Part shown: positions 1-5,418 of the stretch, piece after piece | How the letters are laid out: each line of letters starts with the position of its first letter | Position numbering within the stretch: the stretch's first letter is position 1 | Origin: Candidatus Omnitrophota bacterium | GTDB taxonomy: Bacteria > Omnitrophota > 4484-213 | NCBI GenBank assembly: GCA_030639955.1 | Contig: DAOWKH010000061.1 | Coordinates: forward strand, 1-10,684 | Direction: 5' to 3' | Length of the DNA stretch: 10,684 bases | Program-made: the position numbers and the translations under genes | Notes under the pieces: generated by a model | The model's input: only the letters and a program-made list of their open reading frames with translations | What the model was told of the DNA's origin: nothing | Database searches by the model: none

Positions 1-7
1 CAGAATA

Positions 8-109
8 TTCCCTTGGTTAAACCGGGAAACAAGGGAAAGGAACAGGGTTGACCCTGTTAAATCCCCGCCCAAGGCGGGGAATTCGCCATAGGCGAATTAT
101 TTAACGGGG
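8..109. repeat. Cluster of adjoining palindromes upstream of the first promoter
   Basis: Four perfect inverted repeats follow one another: arms 8-15/30-37 (8 bp), 41-48/51-58 (8 bp, 2-nt loop), 63-69/73-79 (7 bp, loop CAA) and 80-87/91-98 (8 bp, loop ATA). Bases 51-62 can also pair with 99-110 (11 Watson-Crick pairs and one T-G wobble). That pairing encloses the last two hairpins with no unpaired base at the junction, giving a three-way junction, and it competes with the 41-58 hairpin. No coding sequence is evident in 1-189. Whether the cluster works as a terminator for an upstream gene, as an RNA switch, or is simply a mobile palindromic repeat cannot be told from the sequence. Confidence 0.8.
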
Positions 110-139
110 TTGACAGAGGATGTAGAGCAGTGCTATAAT
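110..139 (+). promoter_or_regulatory. Consensus sigma-70 promoter for the PilZ-bamD-lptE-holA operon
   Basis: A perfect -35 box (TTGACA, 110-115) and a perfect -10 box (TATAAT, 134-139) are separated by 18 bp. The -10 is preceded by TGC (131-133), an extended -10 element. Transcription would begin near 146, giving a leader of roughly 43 nt before the ATG at 190. The -35 box directly abuts the palindrome cluster that ends at 109, so a DNA structure there could affect polymerase access. Confidence 0.85.
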
Positions 140-164
140 TAGTATGCTACCAGCCAGGTGCTCC

Positions 165-187
165 TATACCGAGTGAAACGAGGTATA
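165..187 (+). promoter_or_regulatory. Small hairpin overlapping the ribosome binding site of the PilZ gene
   Basis: TATACC (165-170) is complementary to GGTATA (182-187), leaving an 11-nt loop. The likely Shine-Dalgarno core AGG (181-183) lies partly in the right arm, 6 nt before the ATG at 190. The stem is short, so a role in masking the ribosome binding site is only a possibility; it may instead be another copy of a palindromic repeat. Confidence 0.35.
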
Positions 188-189
188 TT

Positions 190-549
190 ATGAATACTGC
201 CTTCGCTGAGGTTGAAGAAAAAAGGAAATGTAAACGCTTAGATTTTCGCTTTCCTATGCGCTACCGTTTGCTTCCTCAAAGTGAAGATTTCGCTAAACCC
301 AGAAGCTCTGTAACAGGCGCTCTTACCAGAGATATTGGAGAGGGAGGACTAAGATTTGTTAGCGAAAGATTTATTCCCAAATCTACAAGTTTATTAGTAG
401 AGAGTTCACCCCTTTCTCCTTATTGGCGGATAAAAGCAAAGGTTTGCTGGATTCAAAAAATAGGTTGTAACGGGAGGTACAACATAGGCCTGAGTTTTCA
501 AGATGGAGATAAGGAGGGAGAGAAAATTCTCAGCTTATATTCAAAATGA
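190..549 (+). CDS. PilZ-domain protein (probable cyclic-di-GMP effector)
   Basis: This 119-residue protein consists of little more than one PilZ domain. PilZ domains bind cyclic-di-GMP through an RxxxR motif at the start of the domain and a [D/N]xSxxG motif on the first beta-strands. Here the first motif is R16-LDF-R20, preceded by K15. The second is D48-I-G50-E-G-G53, followed by the typical LRF strand, so the conserved serine is replaced by glycine. The ATG is preceded by a modest AGG site (181-183). The gene is the first of its operon, directly behind a consensus promoter, and its stop overlaps the start of the bamD-like gene (ATGA), implying translational coupling. Single-domain PilZ proteins act as adaptors on partner proteins; the partner here is unknown, though the operon suggests envelope biogenesis. 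The family call is firm, but cyclic-di-GMP binding is inferred. Confidence 0.85.
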   Translation: MNTAFAEVEEKRKCKRLDFRFPMRYRLLPQSEDFAKPRSSVTGALTRDIGEGGLRFVSERFIPKSTSLLVESSPLSPYWRIKAKVCWIQKIGCNGRYNIGLSFQDGDKEGEKILSLYSK

Positions 550-1505
550 GAAAAATTCTCTTTTTGCTTATTTTACTTGGGGTGCTATCTTTTTCCTCTT
601 CGGGTTATGCTTTCTGGCTCTGGAGCCCTTCCACCGGCAAATGGGAAAATCCCAAATATCCCCCTATTAAAGAAAATGCCCAAGAGCAATTTGATTTTGC
701 GGTGCAGTTTTACGAAAAAGAAAATTACCAAAGGGCAAGGAATGAATTTAAGAGATTGCTCAAACGCTACCCTGATTCAGTTTACGCTTATAAAGGACAG
801 TTCTATTTAGGCAAAGTTTATGAGGGCTTAGACAAGCCGTATTTAGCTTTTCAGACCTATAGGGATTGCATTGCTAATTATCCTTATGGTGGAGAATTAG
901 AGAATATTGCCGAAAGAGAATACAGGATTGGCGATTTTTTTCTTGAGCAAGAGGTTACCAAGATTTTAGGTTTGAAGCTCTCTTTGCCTCAGGAAAAAGC
1001 CATCGAGATATTTAAAGAAATAAAAGAACAAGCCCCTTATACAGAATGGGGGGCTCTATCCCAGTATAAATTAGCTATTTGTTATCAGAAGTTAAAAAAA
1101 TGGAAAGAGGCGATTGCCGAGTTTAATAAATTTATTAGCGGATACTCTGAGCATTCAAAGGTAGTATCCGGAGATGTTGATTATCAAATTGCCCTTTCTT
1201 ATTTTGAAAATATCCTAAATGCAGATTACGACCAGCAAAGGACAGCGAAGGCGATTAAGCATTTTGAGGATTTTATTATTAACTATCCTCAAAACGAGAA
1301 GGTAGAGGAGACAAAGAAAAAGATAGCCGAATTAAAAGAACATACCGCCGAGGGTTTATTCGAATCTGCATCTTTTTATTTACAGCAAGATTATACAGAG
1401 AGCGCCAGAACTTATTATAATGAGATTGTGGATAAATATGGAGAAACTGGTTGGGCAGAGAAAGCGAGGGAAGAATTAGAAAAACTAAACCCCAAGCCCC
1501 AATGA
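546..1505 (+). CDS. BamD-like periplasmic TPR protein (outer-membrane assembly factor)
   Basis: This 319-residue protein has a Sec signal peptide (residues 1-22, hydrophobic core followed by GYA) and then mature sequence beginning FWLWSP. Repeated TPR-type helix pairs fill the rest: around 46-115 (FDFAVQFYEKENYQRARNEF and the next repeat), 150-195, 200-250 and 268-315. This is the architecture of BamD/YfiO and YbgF-type proteins. BamD works with BamA to insert beta-barrel proteins in the outer membrane. Classical BamD is a lipoprotein, but no lipobox cysteine follows this signal, so the protein may be soluble in the periplasm or held by partners. The start overlaps the PilZ stop by 4 nt, and the only strong purine-rich site (511-520) lies too far upstream, so coupling is likely. 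The last few residues (LNPKPQ) are read from a repeat element. CpoB/YbgF is the main alternative. Confidence 0.75.
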   Translation: MRKILFLLILLGVLSFSSSGYAFWLWSPSTGKWENPKYPPIKENAQEQFDFAVQFYEKENYQRARNEFKRLLKRYPDSVYAYKGQFYLGKVYEGLDKPYLAFQTYRDCIANYPYGGELENIAEREYRIGDFFLEQEVTKILGLKLSLPQEKAIEIFKEIKEQAPYTEWGALSQYKLAICYQKLKKWKEAIAEFNKFISGYSEHSKVVSGDVDYQIALSYFENILNADYDQQRTAKAIKHFEDFIINYPQNEKVEETKKKIAELKEHTAEGLFESASFYLQQDYTESARTYYNEIVDKYGETGWAEKAREELEKLNPKPQ

Positions 1506-1607
1506 CCAACCAAACCCTAAATCCCAAGCCCCAATGTTATTATTTCTTGTTTGGGATTTAAAGAATTGGGATTTGATTGGACATTGGGATTTGGTCATTG
1601 GGATTTA
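1491..1607. repeat. Imperfect direct and inverted repeat array between the bamD-like and lptE genes
   Basis: A 14-bp direct repeat (CCCAAGCCCCAATG) lies at 1491-1504 and 1523-1536. Facing it are copies of TTGGGATTT near 1551, 1566, 1583 and 1598. Two perfect inverted pairs join the halves: 1498-1509 with 1591-1602 (12 bp) and 1518-1527 with 1551-1560 (10 bp). The element includes the stop codon of the upstream gene (1503-1505) and ends about a dozen bases before the lptE start. A transcript would fold into a long imperfect hairpin. No T-tract follows, so it does not look like an intrinsic terminator. Confidence 0.75.
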
Positions 1608-1619
1608 ACAAAAGGGACT

Positions 1620-2138
1620 ATGAAAAAACCATTTTTGCTATCTGCTATTTGCTATTTGCTATTTGCTATCGTGGGTTGCGGCTACGTAACCCATTCTGCT
1701 TTACCGCCCGGAATCAGGGTTGCTGTGCCGATGTTGAAAAACTCTACTTATCATTCCGATGTGGAAACAAAGGTAACCAAAGAGATAATCAAAAAATTTG
1801 TTACCGAAGGCACACAAATCAGTAGCCCGGAAAATGCTGACTTTCTATTAAGCGGCGAATTGGTGGGTTATGATAAAAAGACATTAAGATGGGTAGGCGG
1901 CGTAAAGGATAAAATAGAGGAATACCGCTTGACTTTGAGTGTAAAAATTACTTATAAAGATTTGCGAAATAACGAGGTTATCTTTAGCGAAACGATTAGC
2001 GGCGATACGGACTATTTTCCGGATGATACAGAAAGCACCGAGGCTTATGTAATAAAAAAGGATGAAGACACCGCTGTCCAGGAAGCGGCAAAGGATTTAG
2101 CAAAGAATATCGTTGATCGGATATGTGAACAGTGGTGA
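1620..2138 (+). CDS. lptE: LptE-like LPS-assembly lipoprotein
   Basis: LptE is an outer-membrane lipoprotein that plugs the LptD barrel and helps deliver LPS to the cell surface. The predicted protein is 172 residues. It begins with a lipoprotein signal (MKKPFLLSA..., lipobox I17-V-G-C20), followed by GYVTHSALPPGIRVAVPMLK, the family's opening pattern of Cys-Gly-Tyr then a strand leading to Asn-Ser-Thr. A typical ADFLLSGELVGY segment follows. The ATG at 1620 has AAAGGGA just upstream (1611-1617) and puts the signal peptide at the N-terminus. An upstream in-frame ATG at 1551 would add 23 residues read from the repeat array and is unlikely. Five 7-bp tandem repeats (1636-1670) code for the signal's hydrophobic core. 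The operon, next to a BamD-like gene, supports an outer-membrane role. LptE proteins diverge strongly, so this rests on pattern and context. Confidence 0.75.
   Translation: MKKPFLLSAICYLLFAIVGCGYVTHSALPPGIRVAVPMLKNSTYHSDVETKVTKEIIKKFVTEGTQISSPENADFLLSGELVGYDKKTLRWVGGVKDKIEEYRLTLSVKITYKDLRNNEVIFSETISGDTDYFPDDTESTEAYVIKKDEDTAVQEAAKDLAKNIVDRICEQW
1636..1670 (+). repeat. Five tandem copies of a 7-bp repeat in the lptE signal peptide
   Basis: The run is TGCTATC, then three copies of TGCTATT, then TGCTATC. It codes for the hydrophobic part of the signal peptide (around residues 6-17). Since 7 is not a multiple of 3, gain or loss of one copy would shift the frame and switch the protein off, as at phase-variable loci. 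Gain or loss of three copies would keep the frame and change signal length by seven residues. Confidence 0.85.
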
Positions 2139-2153
2139 ACCACATTATAGTGA

Positions 2154-3134
2154 ATGACCCAACCAAATCTCTATCTCATAAATGGCGAGGACGAGTTTTT
2201 AAAGAAAGAAGAGACAAGAAAGATAGAAGATGGGCTTTTTTCTTCCCCTCTTGAGAAGGATTTTAACTGTACTGTTTTTGATGCTAAAGAGACAAATGTA
2301 GAGGAGATTGTTGAAGCAGCGAAGGTTCTTCCCTGGCAGGTCTCTCGTCGTTTAATCGTAGTTAATAACATTGAATATCTAAAATCCCACCAGCGCGATG
2401 TTCTAATTTCTTACCTTAAACATCCCTCCGCACATACAGTTTTGGCCTTGACTTCCACCAAGATAGATAAAAGAGAAAAGTTATATCAAACCATTTCTAA
2501 AGCCGCAAAGGTAATCAATATCAATCTTTCTCCTTGGCGAGTAGAGCAGTGGATCAAACAAGAGCTCAGAAAATATGGCAAGGGAATCTCTTCTATAGAT
2601 AGCTCTCTTTTAAAACAAAAGGTGGGAGCAGATATTCAGAACTTAAGCCAGAATATTGCCAAACTTATTTCTTATGTAGGGCAGAAGAAAGAAATTAACA
2701 GCGAGGATATTGAAAATGTAGTCAGCGACAGCAATTTAAATACCGTCTTTGACCTAACCGCTGCAATAGGCAGAAAGGATAAAAAGAGTTGCTTAAATAT
2801 CTTAAATAATCTTTTTTATCAGGGGAAGAAGACAGGTGAAATTATAGGTATGCTTTTCTGGCAGATAGATAGAATACGAAAAGGGAAGAGGATATTACAG
2901 CAAGGAGGAAGAGAGAGATTAACCCATGACTTAAACATCCCTCCTTTTTTTGTCGATGATTTTATAAAATCACTAAATAATTTCCCTTTTTCCGAACTAA
3001 AAAAAGATATTGGATTGTTTGCCGAGGCAGATTTGCAGATTAAAACAACAATGACAAAACCAGAGATGATTTTAGAGATACTGGTACTTAAGCTTTGCCA
3101 AGGTTCTTCGCCAACTGGGATTTCTGACGGCTGA
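2154..3134 (+). CDS. holA: DNA polymerase III delta subunit (clamp-loader subunit HolA)
   Basis: HolA opens the beta sliding clamp as part of the clamp loader with the gamma/tau and delta-prime subunits. The 326-residue length is normal for the family. The N-terminus (NLYLINGEDEFLKKEE) is the usual YLLYGEEEFL-type opening. Further family features are VLPWQVSRRLIVVNNIEYL (around residues 60-80), the VEQWIKQELRKYG segment, the D-IQNLSQNIAKLISY stretch that corresponds to LxxELEKLxLY, and a helical C-terminal collar domain ending in EMILEILVLKLC. It starts 15 nt after lptE, with no clear Shine-Dalgarno site, so coupling to upstream translation is possible. The last 15 codons overlap the opposite-strand rpsT gene. 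The residues after KLC look like a non-conserved tail. Confidence 0.92.
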   Translation: MTQPNLYLINGEDEFLKKEETRKIEDGLFSSPLEKDFNCTVFDAKETNVEEIVEAAKVLPWQVSRRLIVVNNIEYLKSHQRDVLISYLKHPSAHTVLALTSTKIDKREKLYQTISKAAKVININLSPWRVEQWIKQELRKYGKGISSIDSSLLKQKVGADIQNLSQNIAKLISYVGQKKEINSEDIENVVSDSNLNTVFDLTAAIGRKDKKSCLNILNNLFYQGKKTGEIIGMLFWQIDRIRKGKRILQQGGRERLTHDLNIPPFFVDDFIKSLNNFPFSELKKDIGLFAEADLQIKTTMTKPEMILEILVLKLCQGSSPTGISDG

Positions 3135-3348
3135 CTTTACCCTTTCTGAGAACCTTTTTGGAGGCGGCTTTATCTAATTTTGCTTGTAGTTTGCGAAATA
3201 TCTCTTTCGCCTGCTCGATTTTTTTTTCAGCAATAAGAGATTTAGTATCCTTGATAAGCGCCTTCACTTCTTTTTTAGTTTTTTTATTCCTCTTCTTTCT
3301 TTTTTTGTTCTGACGCAGGGCTTTTTTTGCCGCTGGGGTATTTGGCAT
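3088..3348 (-). CDS. rpsT: Ribosomal protein S20
   Basis: The product is an 86-residue, very basic protein starting MPNTPAAKKALRQNKKRKK, with the S20 C-terminal pattern LDKAASKKVLRKGKVSRQKS. S20 binds 16S rRNA early in 30S assembly. The start at 3348 is chosen over an upstream in-frame ATG (3387) because it is preceded by AAGGAG at 6 nt spacing and matches the family's N-terminus. A perfect promoter sits upstream (3495-3523), giving a leader of about 140 nt with tandem repeats and stable hairpins. S20 is known to repress its own translation in E. coli, so leader control is plausible but not shown. The 3' end overlaps holA by 47 bp tail to tail, and no terminator is seen after it. Confidence 0.95.
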   Translation of the reverse strand: MPNTPAAKKALRQNKKRKKRNKKTKKEVKALIKDTKSLIAEKKIEQAKEIFRKLQAKLDKAASKKVLRKGKVSRQKSQLAKNLGKA

Positions 3349-3361
3349 GGTATTCTCCTTA

Positions 3362-3409
3362 CTTGCTTCGCAATTCTTGCTTCGCAATTACTTCGTTGTA
3401 CTTCGTTGC
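3362..3409. repeat. Two short tandem duplications in the rpsT leader
   Basis: A 14-bp unit (CTTGCTTCGCAATT) is present twice back to back at 3362-3375 and 3376-3389. A 10-bp unit (ACTTCGTTGT/C) follows twice at 3390-3399 and 3400-3409. The first unit shares TTGCGAAGC on the opposite strand with the hairpin before murJ (3703-3710), so these may be degraded parts of one repeat family. Confidence 0.75.
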
Positions 3410-3413
3410 CTTA

Positions 3414-3477
3414 CTCGCCATAGGCGAGAGCCGAAGTCCGCCGAAGGCGGACTGAGGATAGCTTCGACGATACGTCG
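3414..3477 (-). repeat. Three perfect short hairpins in the rpsT leader
   Basis: The arms are 3414-3419/3423-3428 (6 bp, loop ATA on the plus strand), 3435-3442/3446-3453 (8 bp, loop GAA) and 3465-3469/3473-3477 (5 bp, loop ATA). In rpsT RNA the middle hairpin ends in C(UUCG)G, an exceptionally stable tetraloop. All three lie between the rpsT promoter and start codon, so they would be part of the leader transcript. Confidence 0.8.
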
Positions 3478-3494
3478 GGGCAAATTCAATTTGT

Positions 3495-3523
3495 ATTATA
3501 TAATATAATCCCAATTCTGTCAA
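3495..3523 (-). promoter_or_regulatory. Perfect sigma-70 promoter for rpsT
   Basis: On the minus strand, TTGACA (3518-3523) and TATAAT (3495-3500) are separated by exactly 17 bp, the ideal spacing. Transcription would start near 3488. The plus strand of the same AT-rich stretch also contains two TATAAT strings (3499-3504 and 3504-3509), but neither has a recognisable -35 box, so a rightward promoter for murJ here is doubtful. Confidence 0.88.
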
Positions 3524-3536
3524 ATTCAATGACGCC

Positions 3537-3735
3537 ACAATTTAGGCAACTGTAAAGGAGACTAAATTGTTCGGCGGAATTGAACCCACCGAAGCCTTCT
3601 ACTATGAATATCTCGATATAGGCGAAGGTGGGTAATCCTCCTACGCTTATATCTGGTGAACCTAAAGTAGTAAGCTTCGGAGGATAAATTCAACTAAGGC
3701 TTTGCGAAGCACTTCCTGCTCCGCAAAGCCAAGTT
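3537..3735 (+). other. Hairpin-rich region upstream of murJ (possible structured leader or repeat cluster)
   Basis: No gene is seen here. Successive inverted repeats are 3537-3545/3562-3570 (9 bp perfect), 3584-3590/3627-3633 (7 bp perfect), 3635-3649/3671-3685 (13 of 15 paired) and 3698-3706/3722-3730 (9 bp perfect). The last is extended inward by AGCA/TGCT and outward by AACT/AGTT, so its base ends 7 nt before the murJ ATG. An alternative pairing inside the second hairpin (3595-3599/3624-3628 plus 3602-3605/3618-3621) competes with its outer stem. If transcribed rightward this would be a heavily folded murJ leader. A cluster of palindromic repeats is the alternative. Confidence 0.6.
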
Positions 3736-3741
3736 TCATTT

Positions 3742-5286
3742 ATGTCTACCAAATCCTTAGCCAAATCTACTTTAGGAATAAGTAGCGCTACTTTTCTTAG
3801 CCGCATTTTAGGTCTCCTGCGCGATATTTTTTCTGCCCGTTTATTTGGGACGACAGCGGTCTGGGATGCTTTTTTGGTTGCTTTTATGATTCCCAATCTC
3901 CTGCGGCGTTTATTGGGAGAAGGAGCGCTTTCAAATTCTTTTATTCCTGTCTTTACAGAATATTTATACAAAAAAGATGAAAAGGGAGCAAAGAGATTAG
4001 CGAGTGCTCTATTCACCCTTCTTCTTATTATTTTGACCGTAGTAGTTTTAGGAGGGATTTTTTTTATAAATCTGATCCTAACAAAATTTTCGTTTAGTCC
4101 CAAAATTTGTTTAATTCTTCAGCTTACCCGTTTCCTGTTGCCCTATGTTTTTTTTCTTTCCTTAGCCGCCCTGCTAATGGGGATTCTAAATTCCTACAAG
4201 CACTTTATCATCCCTGCTCTTGCTCCTTTGTTTCTAAATATTTTCTGGCTGCTTTCTTTATTCTATCTATGCCCCCGTTTTGGCGAGAGTTTAGAGAAAA
4301 AAATATGGGGAGTGGTTATTGGTGTGCTCCTGGGAGGATTATTCCAACTGCTTATTCAGATTCCTCCTTTGGTCAAGAAAGGGTTTTCTCTGAAAATAAA
4401 TTTCAATTTTTCCCACCCCGGGTTAAAAAAGATTGGTTTACTTATCCTACCGGGGATTCTGGGCTTGGCCGTTACCCAGATAAATATTGTAGTTGACCTT
4501 GGATTAGGACTTTTTTTGGGCAGTGGAGCAATCTCTTCTCTCTGGTATGGAAATCGCCTGATGCAATTTCCTCTAGGGGTGTTTGGTATTGCCTTAGCTA
4601 CAGCTGTCCTTCCGCATTATTCTACCTATGCGGCAAAACAGGAGTTTAGGGAATTAAAGAAGATGCTTTCATTTGCCTTGCGTATGGGAGTTTTTATTAT
4701 TTTGCCCGCCGCCGTAGGGTTGATTACATTAAGGCTTCCCATAATTAAATTACTTTTTGAGCGAGGCGCTTTTACTTCTCTTTCAACCTCGCGGACAGCT
4801 AATACTTTATTGTTTTATTGCTTAGGCCTATTTGCTTATGCCGGCGTAAAAATCATTGCCCCGGTTTTTTATTCTTTTCAGGATACTAAGACGCCAATGA
4901 AAATAGCCGTGATTGCAATGTTGACCAATATAGGTTTAAATCTGATTTTGATGATTCCTTTGCGCGAAGGTGGATTAGCTCTGGCTACGGCTCTTTCCAG
5001 CTGTCTAAATCTATTCCTCCTCTTTTTTATTCTAAGAAAGCGGCTCGGCAACTTAGAAGGAAGAAGGATTTTAAGCTCTTTTGTAAAGGTCTTACTCGCG
5101 GCTATAATAATGGGGGCAGGATGCAGGTTTATCTCTTCCTGCCTGCTCTATTCTTCTAATCTAATTGCTTTTATAAGTATCATCATTTCTATTTTAAGCG
5201 GGATAATTATCTTTATCCTAACCGCTTTTATTTTAAAAGTGGAAGAAGCAAAAGAGATATTGGGATGGATAAGGCAGAGAAGATAA
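3742..5286 (+). CDS. murJ: Lipid II flippase MurJ (MviN)
   Basis: MurJ is an inner-membrane MOP-superfamily transporter that flips lipid II to the periplasmic side for peptidoglycan synthesis. The 514 residues form about 14 hydrophobic segments, as in the family. The N-terminus has the signature pattern SRILGLLRDIFSARLFG, with R21 and R27 corresponding to the essential cavity arginines near R18 and R24 of E. coli. It continues with D42-AF and IPNLLRRLLGEGALSNSFIP (R55/R56, near E. coli R52). The middle has YGNRLMQFPLGVFGIALATAVLP, also typical. The ATG at 3742 lacks a Shine-Dalgarno site and follows a strong hairpin, but the protein match makes it the natural start. It is divergent from rpsT; rpsT-murJ adjacency is also known in Pseudomonas. 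The gene is complete, with no sign of disruption. Confidence 0.95.
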   Translation: MSTKSLAKSTLGISSATFLSRILGLLRDIFSARLFGTTAVWDAFLVAFMIPNLLRRLLGEGALSNSFIPVFTEYLYKKDEKGAKRLASALFTLLLIILTVVVLGGIFFINLILTKFSFSPKICLILQLTRFLLPYVFFLSLAALLMGILNSYKHFIIPALAPLFLNIFWLLSLFYLCPRFGESLEKKIWGVVIGVLLGGLFQLLIQIPPLVKKGFSLKINFNFSHPGLKKIGLLILPGILGLAVTQINIVVDLGLGLFLGSGAISSLWYGNRLMQFPLGVFGIALATAVLPHYSTYAAKQEFRELKKMLSFALRMGVFIILPAAVGLITLRLPIIKLLFERGAFTSLSTSRTANTLLFYCLGLFAYAGVKIIAPVFYSFQDTKTPMKIAVIAMLTNIGLNLILMIPLREGGLALATALSSCLNLFLLFFILRKRLGNLEGRRILSSFVKVLLAAIIMGAGCRFISSCLLYSSNLIAFISIIISILSGIIIFILTAFILKVEEAKEILGWIRQRR

Positions 5287-5382
5287 CACCCTGCCACCGC
5301 ATAATTCATTCCGACGGTAGCTCAGGAGATTATATCTGGGGAAAAGGGATGTAGCGGGAGCTTGTGGAGATAGAGAAAGATA

Positions 5383-5411
5383 TTGCCAAGTAGGCAGAAA
5401 TGTGGTATAAG
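5383..5411 (+). promoter_or_regulatory. Likely promoter of the lpxA-lpxI-aldolase cluster
   Basis: TTGCCA (5383-5388) and TATAAG (5406-5411) are spaced by 17 bp, with TGG (5403-5405) forming an extended -10. The start codon of lpxA begins only 8 nt after the -10 box, so transcription should begin at or next to the ATG, which suggests a leaderless mRNA. An AAGGA stretch (5414-5418) directly touches the ATG and is too close for normal ribosome binding. Confidence 0.6.
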
Positions 5412-5418
5412 ATAAGGA

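Noticed and set aside
1551..1619. Upstream ATG extending the LptE-like protein by 23 residues
   Set aside because: The extension is read from the repeat array and would bury the lipoprotein signal; the ATG at 1620 has a ribosome site and gives a proper N-terminal signal.
3349..3387. Longer S20 start at 3387
   Set aside because: The extra residues come from the tandem repeats, and a strong AAGGAG site precedes the ATG at 3348.
3362..3409. Possible CRISPR-like repeats
   Set aside because: The units are short, directly adjacent and present only twice, with no spacers and no cas genes nearby.
3573..3590. Minus-strand GGTTCAATTCC resembling a tRNA T-loop
   Set aside because: The stem fits only with an 8-nt loop, and the rest of a tRNA cloverleaf is absent on either side; it is better explained as part of the hairpin cluster.
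3690..4103. 137-codon minus-strand open frame opposite the start of murJ
   Set aside because: Its arginine/lysine-rich product is the expected shadow of a hydrophobic membrane-protein gene, with no ribosome site or family resemblance.
5287..5340. Possible terminator after murJ
   Set aside because: Only a weak ACCG/CGGT pairing is present, and no T-tract follows.
5313..5345. A tRNA D-arm-like string (GGTAGCTCAG) in the murJ-lpxA gap
   Set aside because: No T-arm, anticodon arm or acceptor stem can be built around it, and no CCA end is present.
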